In this document: one piece after another, positions 33,711 to 44,723 of the stretch
How the letters are laid out: each line of letters begins with the position of its first letter
Numbering within the stretch: the first letter of the stretch is position 1
NCBI GenBank assembly: GCA_030015575.1
Contig: JASDDO010000019.1
Span: forward strand, 513,270,986-513,334,985
Source: Agapanthus africanus
Lineage: Eukaryota > Streptophyta > Magnoliopsida > Asparagales > Amaryllidaceae
Direction: 5' to 3'
Length of the DNA: 64,000 nucleotides
Made by a program: the position numbers and the translations under genes
Notes under the pieces: model-generated
What the model was told of the DNA's origin: nothing
Database searches by the model: none
What the model saw: only the letters and a program-made list of their open reading frames with translations

Positions 33711-33924
33711 AGGCATACAGTCTATCAACGTTTTAGCGATCTACACTTCGACTTCGGGGCCATGGAGATACCGTCTTACCGCCTTTCTTGGAACACTTGG
33801 CACGAGAGCAGACTCAAGTCAACGCGTAATCGCCAGACAAAGAGACGACACAACAAAAAGGCAGTCCCACACAGATACAAGTGTTCAAACAACAAGAAGA
33901 AAAATACGCGTTCAAACAAGACTG

Positions 33925-34062
33925 CAAGAAAAATACCTTTATTCGCAAAAATTAAAGCTTTTACAAGGTATTGTGGGCTCCCCAGCCTTACAAAGTGCCC
34001 GGAAGCCTACCAAATTCCCGAGGAAACAAATAAAAAGAAAAGGAAACAAAAGACGACGGGCC
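33925..34062 (-). terminator. 3' end of the second antisense gene, Tat1
   Basis: The minus strand has AATAAAGGTATTTTTC near 33940 and GGGGAGCCCACAATACC near 33970. The latter matches the 3' end of the small antisense gene in Tat1 and Tat2, so both antisense genes share one kind of terminator sequence. Confidence 0.5.
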
Positions 34063-36123
34063 TCAGGCCTCAGGGCCGGGCGCATCCTCGGGAAGCCCAG
34101 CGCCCGCCGCAGGGGCCTCCGTGTTGCCCTCATAGGGTATCTCCTCCTCGGCCTCGCCCCCGAGGTCCTCCCCCTGGTCATCGTCTCCGTGAGGATATTC
34201 GGCTCAGAGATCCTGGTCGGCGAACTCCGGCATCCGAGCCTTGACGGCGTCAAGGGCCTCATGCCAGATGGCAATGGTGGCCGAGGCTAGGAAGGTGTAA
34301 AATTCTTTCGATTTCTGGAAGTTCTCCATCGCTTTCGCCGCCAAGAGGTCGGCTCGTTTCGCCGCCTCTACCGCCGGCCCCAGCTCCTTCCGGAGGGTGC
34401 TCACCGACTTCTTCATGGTGCCGACGAGCGCCTTGGAGTCCTAAAGCTTGGCCTCGGCAGCCTGGGCGGCTTTGCGGAGCGTAGCAGCCTCCTGCTTCGC
34501 CGCCGCCACTTCTTGCTTCTCGGCCGCCCCCTCCTGCTTCGCGGCCACTAGCTCCTGCTTCCCGACCACCACCTCGGCCTCGAGAGCAGCAACCCTCGTC
34601 GTCGCCGCTTCCAGCGCTCGCCTCGAGCTTTCCCTCAGTGAGGAGGACTCGCCCGAGGCTCGGACAGCCGAGCCTATCTCCTCCTCCTTCATCTGGATAG
34701 CAAGAGCGACGTGGTGGAGGACCTAGGGAAACAAGAAAGGGGTCAGAAAGGAGAAGGATCACCAAGTCTCGCGAAAGATGAAACGAGCAAAGTACGGGCA
34801 CTAACCTGCACGGCCTCTTCGGCGATGGACGCCAGTTGCCCCTTCAGACTTCCCCCGGGGACCCTGCCCCCGGCCAACCTCTCCATGTCATGCAGAAGGC
34901 TGTCGGCGACGGAGAGCCCCAAGGGCACCTCAAAGCAGAGCTCCCCATCGTCCACCAAGATCGGGGAGGCCGGGTCCTGCGAGGCTACGCGGGGGAACCT
35001 CTTGAGAGCCGGCGGCGGCGGACTGGTCTCTGCTTCCGAGGCCGGGGCTTCCAACCCCCGAGCCCTCTTTCGGGTCGGCGCCCTGCTAGACTCCGGGGCC
35101 CGATCCGCGCTCGAGCGCTGGTGCTGGACGGCTGCCGGAGGAGCCGAGGTCGGCGCCTGACGGGAAGAGCTGGCCCCTCCAGCCCTCGACCCCTTCTTCG
35201 GCTTGCGCATAGTCGCTCAAAGGTGGCTCAAATCCATGGGTTCTGCACAAGACGAGATAAAATGGGGTCAGCGACACAAGAAAAAATCAAAATAAATACA
35301 AGCCTAACTTACCGACGAACTAGGCAGGGCTGAGCCCGGCCTAACTAAGGGCCCGCTCAGAAAGCAACACATCGGCCCGAGGAATGGGCTCCCACGCTGC
35401 CACTCTCACCGCGTCGGGGTCATTGGATGGGTTTCCCTGCCAGCACTTATCCCTAGACCACTGGATGGGTACGGGCCAGTCCTCACCTTCTGGCGACCCG
35501 ACGAAGAAAAACTTCTTCTTCCAGTCGTGGATGGAAGAAGGCAGGACGATGACTCCCGACCCAGGCGCACTCCCCCGACGTTTCGTAAAGAAGAGATAGA
35601 CCCACCTTGGGTCGCCAGCGTGAGAGCCGGAGTGACTTTTGTAGATGAGAGAGGAGGCAAGGATGGACATATCGAAAGGGGCCATCTGCAATTTCAAGCG
35701 GACCAGAAACCCAAGGAGAATCCTCCAGGAGTTCGGCACTAACTGGCCCGGGGCTAACCCGAAGTACGACAGCGCTGCAACGACCTCGGGAGAGAAGGGC
35801 AAGCGCATTCTGGTCCAAAAGGATTCCAGGTACAGATTAATCTCTTTACCCCGCACCTGATCTGCCCTCTCTCCTTCCTCGGCCAAACGCAGAGTATAGC
35901 CAGAAGGGATATGGAAGCGGGCCTGAGCGGTGGCACGATCTCCCTCGTACCTCACCAAGGAAGGCACGCCGGGGGCTTCCGCCACCTCCACTCGGGGATT
36001 CGCCCCTGACACACGACCATGGGGAGAGGATCTGACCCCATCTCCCCGGGAAGACCCCGACTCAGCGGTAGAATCCCTGAAATCTACCCCTACGACATCT
36101 ACAGACTCCTCAGAAGAAGACAT
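34063..36123 (-). pseudogene. Spliced antisense gene of Tat1 with a PF04195-like domain and a coiled coil
   Basis: Exon 1 starts at the Met at 36123 and is open for 260 residues. Residues 60-190 resemble the putative gypsy-type transposon family PF04195, with a segment ALSYFGLAPGQLVPNSWRIL. Intron 1 (35243-35312) has GTAAGT, a CTGAC branch-like site and TTGTGCAG. Exon 2 (35242-34806) is proline- and arginine-rich. Intron 2 (34723-34805) has GTTAGT and TTTCCCTAG. Exon 3 begins VLHHVALAIQMKEEE and holds an alanine/lysine/glutamate-rich coiled coil (about 34450-34690), then MKKSVSTLRKEL and an acidic tail ending at 34063. Stop codons around the intron 1 junction and at 34441 and about 34204 interrupt the otherwise continuous frame. 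It is probably a recently dead gene, unless the pieces are separate proteins. Role unknown. Confidence 0.72.
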
Positions 36124-36242
36124 CTAACCTGATTGAGAAGCCCTCGGGAAAGCAGAAGATCTGACCTAAAATGAGAGCGCTGAGCTTACAAGATCAGGGA
36201 CAAGGGAAATATGAAGAGAGATAGGCCCTGAATAGGGCCCCA

Positions 36243-36262
36243 CCTCTACCTATAGCCTCCGG
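36243..36262 (-). promoter_or_regulatory. Possible TATA element of the second antisense gene
   Basis: The minus strand reads GGAGGCTATAGGTAGAGG about 125 nt before the Met at 36123. It resembles the GGCTATAAAA box of the small antisense gene but is a weaker match. Confidence 0.35.
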
Positions 36263-36610
36263 CGCCCCCATCCAACGGCGACCGTCGACTCCCGCCAAAA
36301 AGAACCCTTCACATTCGATGACCCAGATCGCTCCACCTGGCGCCCGCGCATTGGATAGCATCCCATCAGACGCCAGAGGCCTGCGGCCCGTCGCGTCCGC
36401 CAACCAACGCTCGACACATGGGCCGCCGCCTCGTCAAAAGTGCGCACGATCCGGCGCCCCTCTTTAATATAGAAGATCTCGCCCTGATTCGCTGGCGTCA
36501 TGCAGAAAAAGACAACGGATTGCCCGGGGACACGCCCGACGATATTTTGAGAAGAGAGCTCACCTCGGGTGACACGGCAGACCACTCTCGACCCGACCCA
36601 TCAACTGTTC

Positions 36611-36629
36611 GGGACGAGAGTGGGGGGAT
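36611..36629 (+). other. Tat1 polypurine tract
   Basis: GGGACGAGAGTGGGGGGA lies two bases before the 3' LTR. Confidence 0.85.
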
Positions 36630-36631
36630 AA

Positions 36632-37390
36632 TGATGATGCTCGATATCAGTGATCTCCCAAATCATGACACGTGGTAGATGGCGTGTCCCAGAGCATGCA
36701 AGAAAGGACCTATAGAGGCCGACCAGACTAATCCTATGCCCGTCCTACCGACGAGGCTGGCTCGCCTATGAGCCCCAGCACAATTGGCCTCCTCGGCCTC
36801 ATAGTTCATTCCCGAGCTACTGTAGAAACAAGATGCCTCGGCTCTCCCGCTCGTCCGCGAGCTCTCCCGCCGAGGTCATCTTCTCCGGTCCATCGATCGA
36901 CTAACAGCACCGCTTGCAGGCGTAACCGCCATCCCGCGAATCTCGCCATGTGTGAGATCTCCGCCGGCTACATCCCACGTTCCACGGCACCACGATCCCC
37001 CATTAACGAGCCTGTCTTGCCATTAATGGGAGGTCCCGCTCATCACGCGGGCATAACGTCGAGAGCGTAACGGCTGGTGTGATTCTCGCGCCTACTGCAC
37101 CTGCTGCCACCGCTACTTAAACCCCCCTTTCAGACGATCAAGGTAAGCCAATTCTAATCTACTAAGCCATTACTCTGCTCGGATTACCCCATTAACTTGA
37201 TCGTCGAAGGGTCCTCGGTGGTCCATCCACCCCGGGACTTCCTTGCAGGTAGCTCGGCTCAACAACTTCAAACTCATTGAAATCCACATGCTTCAGGAGC
37301 GACAGCCTCCAGATCAAATCTCAACCACCCATCGCCGCCATCAGCAGATCAACGGGAAGCAACATTTGAAGGAGATTCCACCCTCCATCA
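36632..37390 (+). repeat. Tat1 3' LTR
   Basis: It starts TGATGATGCTCGATATC and ends CCCTCCATCA, and is followed by the target duplication. It contains ACACGTGG (near 36668), a G-box/ABRE-like core absent from the 5' LTR, which reads ACACATGG. Confidence 0.92.
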
Positions 37391-37395
37391 ACATC

Positions 37396-37979
37396 GCTTT
37401 CCTTTTCAAACACCAGTGTATATTTAATTTCTACTGAATATATGCATGATTAATTCTTGTATCTATTAGTCCATCTATTCCATAGCTTTTAAAGTGATGG
37501 TAGAATCGTAATTATATAGAAGTTCTGCCATTCTCAAATTTTCGCAACCCTCGTACCAATTTCTATTAGCATAAAGATGGTCTTGCAATTTGAAGTGAGA
37601 GACTTTATGTTTATGTTTGTAGTTTAAATAGATTAACTTTATGATCGTTAGATTTAAATTTGCATTCTCAAGCAGGCTTGGGTTAGCAACAAAAAAGAAT
37701 TGCAACATTTGTTGCATGCAATAATTACAACATTTGTTGCATGCCGCAATTGTTGCAAAAAGAAAAAAGAGCTCAAATTCATTGTTTAGTTATTTTCAAG
37801 TTTTGTAATTGGATTTCCAAATCCAAACTAATTTTTTGTGTTTGGTTGAACAAAATAGTAAGGGACATGAAACATTTGTTGTGAATTTGCATATATGGCA
37901 TATTCAAAGCTTATGTGGCACCCCATAATAACTGTTATGCTCACGGTTTCCAAAATAACAATTTTTGTTATAACCAAAA
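37396..37979. other. AT-rich spacer between Tat1 and Tat2
   Basis: No coding signal is seen. The segment GCAACATTTGTTGCATGC occurs twice (about 37702 and 37728), with a third GCAATTGTTGC at about 37746. Each is a small inverted repeat. This may be the older sequence that both Tat elements entered. Confidence 0.5.
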
Positions 37980-38719
37980 TGATGATGCTCAATATTGGCG
38001 ATCTCCAAGATTAGGACGCGTGGCAGATGACATGTCCCGAAACTCGGGAGAAAGGGCCCACAAGGGCTGCCCAGGCCACCCCTGTACCCGACCTACAAGC
38101 CCAATCTGGCCTTCCTCAGAGCCCCCTGCAAATTAGCCTCCTCGACCCCTCAGCTCGCCCCGAGTTGTCACAAGACCAAGACTCCTCGGCCCTCTTACTC
38201 GCCTCCGAATTCCCCAGCCGAGGCAGTCTTCTTCGGTCCCTCCGACCGACCAACTCCACCACTTACAGGCATAACCGCCGCTCCGCAGATCTCGCCACGC
38301 GCGGATTCTCCGCCAACAACGCCCCACGTTCCACGCCATCACGGTCCCCATTACTGGGTGATCCACTCTTTATGCGGGCGTGACGTCGGGAGCGTAACTG
38401 CCGGCGAGATTCTCGCGCCTGCTACTACGTGCTACCGCCGCTATATAAACCCCCATCACAGAGGGGTCAATTAAGCGATTTTCTATTCCACTTAGCCGTT
38501 ACTCTGCTCGGATCTAGTGTTAACTTGATCGTCGGAGGGTCCTCAATGGTACCAAACCACCCCGAGACTTCTTTGCAGGTACTCGGCGCTAAACTCCTCA
38601 AATCATCAATCTCCTCAAAACCCATTAAGACCCACATGCAACAGGAGACCAGTTCCAAAACCCATCAGGAGATCGACGGAAGACAACATTTGAAGGAGAC
38701 CCGAAAAGGACCTCTATCA
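37980..38719 (+). repeat. Tat2 5' LTR
   Basis: It runs from TGATGATGCTCAATATTGG to CCTCTATCA and is 740 bp. CTATATAAACCCCC at 38441 is a strong TATA box; Tat1 has TACTTAAACC there. Confidence 0.9.
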
Positions 38720-38721
38720 GT

Positions 38722-38738
38722 TGGCGCCGTCTGTGGGA
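38722..38738 (+). other. Tat2 primer binding site
   Basis: TGGCGCCGTCTGTGGGA lies two bases after the LTR, the form common in plant Tat-type elements. Confidence 0.85.
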
Positions 38739-38785
38739 ATCGCAAACTCCACAAAAACAAAGTTGGCCTTCCGATCTCCGTCCGC

Positions 38786-40489
38786 ATAGCAAGCAACCAT
38801 CCTGAAGATCCAGGTACCAACCGCCGCCTTCCCCTCACCGGAGGCGTGGATGAGCCTCCTCCGGCGACCATCATCAACACCCTCGCCAGCCGGATAGATC
38901 GGCTACAGTCCCTCGTGGAGGCACTCGTCCGCGTCCAAACGGCTGGGCCTAGGCCCCAGATCGCCGCTCCACCGCCTCCAGAAGGCTCTGCCCCTATCGG
39001 CACGGCTGACCACCGGCAGGCTACAACTCCTGGCCACAGATCTCTCGGGCCGATACTCTTTGAGGCCCGCTAGGCGCCCCACGGCTCCACACCGAGGTCC
39101 GTCGCCAGAGCGCCTCGCCTCGAGCCTCCTCGCGACCCTTACCCCCCTGAGGAGATGTCAGTAACCTCGCCTGTCCACAAGCATGATCGACACCCCTTCT
39201 CTCGGCGGGGTCACACAGAAGGGGCTCGCCGCGACGGCTCGAGAGCCACCTCGCCCGGGGATCTGAGGAACCTCATCGAGAGGAACCGGGACCGTGCCCA
39301 GACGTAGGTCTCCCACAACAGAGGCCAGGGATTACAAGGCGCCGAATCCTCGGGGTACCAAGGCCGACTCGACGCCCTCGAGAAGAAGATCGAGGGCATG
39401 CGCCAGGAAGGTCACCTCTCGGGCGACGAGGCTAAGTACACCGCCGACTCGCTCACGAAGCCGTTCATCGAGGAACTACTCGCTGTCCATGTCTTCCTAC
39501 GCAACAAGCCCCCGAAGGTCTCTCTGTTCGACGGGAAAACCGACCCGAAGGACCATTTAGATGCTTTCACCACGGGGATGAGCTTCTAGGACCATTTCGA
39601 CGCTGCCCAGTGCAGGGCCTTCCAGGCCACCCTCATCCACGCAGGTCAGGACCGGTTCTGAGGGCTTGAGCCCCGCTCAATCTCGACCTTCGACGAGCTG
39701 GCTACTCAGTTCCTTGGCCACTTCGTTGGGAACCGTCGGCAGAAGCGCACGGTCGACTACCTCTTCACGATTAAGAGCGGGGACAAAGAGACGTTCAAGG
39801 CTTACATCACCCGCTTCTACAACGTCTTCCTCGAGGTCCCCGAGCACCGGGACGAGACCGTCATCACGGCACTCAGATCTGGCCTGAGGCACAAGGAGTG
39901 GTTGCGCTCCTTTGTATTGGCATAGCCTAAGACCATGGCCGAGGTCAAGGCGTGGACCGAGCGCGAAGTTCAGCTGGAATTTGAGGTGAACGCGAACCTC
40001 CCCCGAGCAGAACGGTCCGACCAGAAGAAGAGGGCTCAGGAGGAGAGGCCGGAGCGTCAGCAGCCCTATCACCCGAAGTTCCAGGAGTACACCCCGCTCA
40101 ACGTCTCCCTTGCAGTGTTACTAGAAGAGGCCCAGGGCGAGGGGTTCTTCAAATTCCCTCCGATCCCGCGTCAGGCCTCGAAGCGAACCCGAGGCCCTTA
40201 CTGCGCCTTCCACCGGACGCTGGGCCACGCCACGGAGGATTGTAAGCAGCTCCGGGACTACATCGAGGAGCTCATCCGATCGGGGCACCTCGTCGCCTAC
40301 TTGAGGGATAAACGGAAGGCCGACCGCGAGCAGGAGCAGCGTCCCCCTCCCGCCCTGACAATCGACCAAATCATGCTCGTTTCGGCGGATGATCAGTCTG
40401 GTGCTCAGGGAGCCCCGTACCCGGTACCGGGCACGGAGACTAACAAGCCTCCGGGGAGCTCGGGCCGCGCTAATAAGGTTATCTATTAG
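38786..40489 (+). pseudogene. Tat2 gag, decayed
   Basis: The expected start is ATA at 38786. Recognisable parts are the N-terminal region (to about 39000), KVSLFDGKTDPKDHLDAFTT (to 39585, followed by a stop), shifted frames to 39930 and a longer open end (39935-40489) with GEGFFKFPPIP and YCAFHRTLGHATEDC. The stops at about 39588, 39660 and 39924 show it is dead. Confidence 0.88.
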
Positions 40490-40723
40490 CATGTACTTTT
40501 CTTTTGGGGCAATGTAAACTCTTCCTAGGGTCTCTTGTTAATTTAATAAAGATCAATGGAACATTGCGAAAAAGAGGGAAAGATTTCATTTATTCAAAAA
40601 GGTATTATGGGCTCCCCAGCCATACATACAAAAAGAAAAAGAAAATTACAACAGCGGGGGAAGGGGATGCAGTGAGCACTGCTCATGATACTCGGTAAAG
40701 ATCTCCACCAGCCGAGGCCTCAC
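40490..40723. terminator. Convergent 3' ends of gag and the small antisense gene, Tat2
   Basis: AATAAA on the plus strand is near 40545 and AATAAA on the minus strand near 40592, next to AAGGTATTATGGGCTCCCC. The two signals point towards each other, as in Tat1. Confidence 0.5.
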
Positions 40724-40728
40724 GAGAT

Positions 40729-42775
40729 TATTAGTCTACGGTAGCGCCCGGCCAATAATCTGAGGCCAAATGCGGAACAAAAAACTTTTACAACTGGCGC
40801 TATCGCATACTATAACCCAGATCTTGCCATTAACGCTAAACTAACAAACTGTAAAGAGGTAGAAAGGCTATACCGATCGATCCGTGTCCTTCGGTCTTTA
40901 GCCATCATCCCACACTCCTCGCGGCATCTCCGATCTCCTGTCTCCTTGTCGAGGTGGCACCACGTCAACGGATCTTTATACGGGCTCCCGCCTCTATACC
41001 GAGGCAACTCGGACATGAAGTATGCTAACCGACATGTCCAAGATGAAGTAGAGAATGAGTGGAATAATTTGTCTCAATACACTCTTTGGTTCTCATCACA
41101 TGTGAGGGTAAGAGTGGAGGTTGAAGAAGATGCTAAGGTTTGGAGAGTGTAAGCTCAAGAAGTAAATCAAGTGAGCATAAAGAAAACCAAGCATATAACT
41201 TGTTATCATCTTTTCTTTTGTGAGTAGATATATAAGGTTGTGTAAAGAAAATATCTCATAAAAATATCTCCCAAAAAATATCTCCACAAACCCTAAAATA
41301 TCTACACCCAAAACAAAACATCATTAATTCTATCATGACTCACTTAGTGACTCATTAGCATGAGTCACTAATGAACATGCTAGAAGAAATGTGTCACCAT
41401 GAATGAGTCACACTTATCAAATCCAATAATCATTTAAACCAAAATGATTAACCCAAAAAGAAATGCATTTTCTAAAATATTCTCGTAACGGATTACAAGA
41501 ATACCCCTCACCTGTAAATACATACCTGTATCCGTATTCCGACCGAATACGAATACGATGAGACTAAAATATTCTGACTCAATATAATACTTGGATCCGG
41601 CTTAAACCAAAGCCCACCAGTATTATCTGTCCGAAATATGACACGTGCACAAATGCACGTGCATGTTCGAACCCTGCCATAAAACCATACGGCCTCTACA
41701 ACGTTTCGCCCGAACTTGGGAAACTATCTGTGGAGGACTCTAAAGACTCGTCAGTACCCTGGCAGTGGGTTTAACCACAAGCACGTCAGTAGCACTAACT
41801 GTGCGTAACGGCTGCCCATGTACTGACCGAAAGGGAAGCTGATGAGCAAACTCATCCTGGAACCCTACTGAGCCTATCAGTGATAATAACTGTACAGTCC
41901 GGTCTGTTCGTCTATGAGCATCGCATATCGGGCCTAGGGGCTGGTAACGTCAGACCCCCAAAAGCTGTATAAGTCATGTCGGAAGGTAGCCCTAAACACC
42001 CTGAGAAACTACTGGAATACCTACCAGTAATTCTCCATGCCTTGGCCAAGGACTTGGTGTAATGGCTCTCCTAGATACAGCGCGATCTCACCCCCAATAC
42101 CGGGAGAGACGAATCCCCTGCTGATCCGCTCACTGCCCTTATGTGGCTCGGGACTGTACCCAACTAAAACATGTTTGCACGACTCCTTTGAGCCATGGTA
42201 GGGTAGTAATCTAAGCACAGTGGAAACTCACACGAGACAAATGACGACCTCAGGTCGATGAACTAACTTGTACACATGTCACCAGGGAACTGCTATCTGA
42301 CGCTAGGTATAATACCAACTAGTATGTTCCCGGCGAGTCCTGTCCAGTGCACTCATAACCAAATGAGCACCTGTATACATCTTAGGTGAACCAACTGACA
42401 CCAATGGCTTGTGAGACCGGCCACCGCCCCTCATCGGGGTCTCGACTGTATACACTAGTCTACTCCGAAGTATCGTTGCCCTGTCTCGAAACTCCCATGA
42501 CCAGAGACCACTTTTAAGGATGTGCTTATAAACTACCCAACTCTCACGTATATGATCGCCATCATACTGTTGGTAGTCAAGCAGGATCCTAAGGGCTCTA
42601 TCAACGTGTAATAGTGAACAGTAATGTCACCTAAAGCTTTACACGATGATAAAGGCAAACCAGATAGCATACTATCATCTCGAGTAAGACTGTCCTACCG
42701 GTATAGGTCCTCCTCAATCATTGCAATCACGTGCCTGGGATCCAATAATTGACTTTGAGGGTACTACATCCAACA
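40729..42775 (-). mobile_element. LTR-G: solo copia LTR of the Cop4 family
   Basis: It is 2047 bp. The ends match the Cop4 LTR, though the first plus-strand base pair has changed from TG to TA. There is no internal sequence, and the target duplication is intact, so it arose by LTR-LTR recombination. It holds four TGAsTCA sites (41336-41410) and a TATATA box at about 41228-41235. Confidence 0.93.
41336..41410 (-). promoter_or_regulatory. Cluster of four TGAsTCA (bZIP-type) sites in LTR-G
   Basis: TGACTCA at 41336 and 41348, TGAGTCA at 41361 and 41404. In transcription direction the cluster lies about 100-180 bp before the TATA-like box. In Cop4 LTRs a heat-shock element occupies this slot. 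Confidence 0.5.
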
Positions 42776-42780
42776 GAGAT

Positions 42781-43171
42781 CCAACCTCTGCCCTCGGTTC
42801 CCCCGCGTTCGTTGATCCCGAGCCTCAGCTCGTAACACTCGCGGACGAGCGCCTCTGAGCGAGCGAGCCAGCCGGTTCGCAGAGATCAGGCTGAAGCACC
42901 CCAGAGACCGCAGCTTGCCCACGGCCTTGTCATAAAGCTGCTCAGACAGGGGGTTGTAAAGCCCCGGCGACGCCCTCCAGATGGAGTACATCAGCAGCTG
43001 CAGCAGGGAGGAGCGTCGGGGGAGCAACTGGCCGAAGTGGTCCTCAATGCTCCCATAGACCAACTGCACCGTGTCCTCGGTACACTTCTGGTCATAAAGG
43101 TATACGTCTTCAAAGTGGATGATGTCAGGGATGGTAAATGGGAAGTCTTGCATTCTCGACGATCTGTTCAT
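42781..43171 (-). pseudogene. Small antisense ORF of Tat2, 3' end cut by LTR-G
   Basis: Homologue of the Tat1 frame at 31754-32122. MQDFPFTIPDIIHFEDVYLY begins at 43153, with an upstream in-frame Met at 43171. The core up to about 42860 is well conserved; beyond that the reading differs and runs into LTR-G. It is open up to the insertion. Confidence 0.7.
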
Positions 43172-43200
43172 GAAGGAAGAAGGGACCAGTGCTCCTTCAG

Positions 43201-43210
43201 CCTTATATAG
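43201..43210 (-). promoter_or_regulatory. TATA box of the small antisense gene, Tat2
   Basis: The minus strand reads GGGCTATATAAGGCTG about 30-50 nt before the possible starts. LTR-F inserted 8 bp upstream of it. Confidence 0.65.
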
Positions 43211-43217
43211 CCCACTG

Positions 43218-43432
43218 TGTTAGTGTATATGCCCTAGAGGCCATTACCGTATCATACTAGTTTGTATATTACTTAATGGAAGCTTGGGATATTTACAGTT
43301 TTATAGACAGTCTTGCTCAAAATGGTAGTATGCTACTTGGTTTGTTTCTACTTTAATATGTGCATGTGTTTCTTTTAGCATGTCGCTTATACATATTAGT
43401 GGAGCCCTTAGGATCTTTGCTTGATTACCAGC
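43218..43432 (+). repeat. LTR-F part 1 (Cop3-family LTR, plus strand)
   Basis: It starts TGTTAGTGTATATGCCC, as in the Cop3 LTR. It is interrupted by Ath1 after ccagc, continues at 52675 and again at 62753. The target duplication on the left is probably cactg (43213-43217). Confidence 0.9.
43428..43432. repeat. Target site duplication of Ath1 (ccagc)
   Basis: Repeated at 52675-52679. LTR-F is continuous across the pair. Confidence 0.95.
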
Positions 43433-43481
43433 TGATTGTTTTAATTTTCTTGATTGGATGTAAAAGTATCGAATCAAATGA

Positions 43482-43499
43482 TCCCCGGCAACGGCGCCA
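43482..43499 (-). other. Embedded primer-site copy inside the Ath1 3' LTR
   Basis: The minus strand reads TGGCGCCGTTGCCGGGGA, identical to the true primer site at 50760-50777. The same copy is in the 5' LTR at 50829-50846. Confidence 0.92.
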
Positions 43500-44585
43500 T
43501 TTGATTGAAAAGATTTCGGATTGTGTATTATAAAATTGTAAAGAAATCACAATCAAAAATTATTTGACCGCAATCAACTACGGTGTCGGATTGTAGATTG
43601 TAAGTGAGTGCGAATCGTCCACAGGGAAAGTGTAATCGTTCGTCTTTTCGAATTTAGATGAGTCGAAACTTTAAAGAAAAGAAAACAAACAATTCAAGAT
43701 TTGTATTTAAAGTTCAAGAAAGAGAAAAAACTAGATCTAAGAAAGCATTAAAAGATAGAATCAAGAATTGATCGTTTGTTGATTTTTCCAAACCACATCT
43801 CAAGAATCGAAATGAGGCTCGTAGGAATCGATCGGATCTATAGATGTGATGTAATCTTACAATTACGTATTCTTATCCTTCGATGAATTGATACTAGATC
43901 GATGATGATCGATGAGAATTAGGGATTTCTTGTGAAACTAGGGTTTCATCTTATCCCTTGTTCATTCATCGATATCATTCATATGCTAGCCTCTAGTAAA
44001 TTCAAGAAACGATCGTAGATCCCTAATTTCGAGCGATCACGATCAAGAAAGCATCGCAACGAAACTAGGTCATCGATTCTTGAACTTGCTAGGGTTTACA
44101 AAACTCGTAGGACTTAAAAATAGTATTAAGATTTGTTACATCATCACTCTACAATCGTCTCGACTCCTTTACGAGCGGAGTTTTACTCACACATCACAAC
44201 AAGAGCAACAATTACAAATTGAGATCTAATCATGATGCAAGAATTAAAGAAAGCAAGATAAAAGAATTTCACCTTTTATTTATATCAACAATTTCATTAC
44301 ATTCGCTCAAGAACTACAAGAGGAAGAATTCGATCGTCGACTTGGCTTCGCTCGTCTCCGTGGATCGCGGATCGGCTTGGATCACTTGCCCGATTGAAGA
44401 TCGGCTCGGCTCCTAAAAGGTTGAAGGCTTCTCGCTTGATTTGGTCCTCAAGATCTTGGATTTGGAGTGGAATTAGGGTTAGGGTTTCGCACAAGCCTTG
44501 TCACGAGACTTGTGGAAGAAGATGATGTAGAATTATTATCTAAAGATTAACTAATGAGTGAACCCTTAACCCTAGGTCTAGGTTC

Positions 44586-44595
44586 CTATTTATAG
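44586..44595 (-). promoter_or_regulatory. TATA box, Ath1 3' LTR
   Basis: CTATAAATAG on the minus strand; the same occurs at 51934-51943 in the 5' LTR. Confidence 0.7.
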
Positions 44596-44723
44596 ATAAC
44601 TAACCCTAGATCTAGGATTTCAAATTCTAAGTTTCCCTCCTAAAGTTTGTTGAAGAAATTCAAATTTCCCTCCAAAAGTTTGTTGAAGAAATTCAAATTT
44701 CCCTCCAAAAGTTAGTTAGGGGA

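Larger units (their letters stand above)
28898..37390 (+). mobile_element. Tat1: non-autonomous Tat-like Ty3/gypsy element with antisense genes
   Basis: LTRs of 758 and 759 bp (28898-29655 and 36632-37390), a primer site TGGCACCGTCTGTGGGGA, a decayed gag, and a purine tract GGGACGAGAGTGGGGGGA before the 3' LTR. Between gag and the 3' LTR there is no RT, RNase H or integrase. Instead there are two minus-strand gene units (31754-32122 and 34063-36123) and a 1.4-kb tandem array. It is GC-rich compared with the copia elements. The LTRs differ by several percent, so it is older than Ath1 or Cop4. Antisense ORFs are a known trait of Tat-lineage elements. Confidence 0.92.
40724..42780. repeat. Target site duplication pair of LTR-G (gagat)
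   Basis: gagat at 40724-40728 and 42776-42780 flanks the solo LTR. The Tat2 sequence aligns to Tat1 across the pair once LTR-G is ignored. Confidence 0.92.
37980..43217 (+). mobile_element. Tat2: second Tat-like element, 3' part outside the window
   Basis: The 5' LTR is 37980-38719 and the primer site 38722. Decayed gag runs to 40489 and the small antisense gene is at 42781-43171. Solo LTR-G is inserted at 40729-42775 and LTR-F cuts the element at 43218. What should follow lies beyond 64000. The sequence is alignable to Tat1 throughout, with a clean TATA box in its LTR. Confidence 0.88.

Noticed and set aside
33697..34290. 197-residue plus-strand ORF at the end of the array
   Set aside because: It overlaps the antisense 3' end and acidic tail in reverse; composition is arginine-rich as expected from reverse reading, with no similarity.
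34448..35333. Long plus-strand ORFs opposite the Tat1 antisense gene
   Set aside because: GC-rich sequence opens extra frames. The minus strand has the recognised domain, introns and coiled coil.
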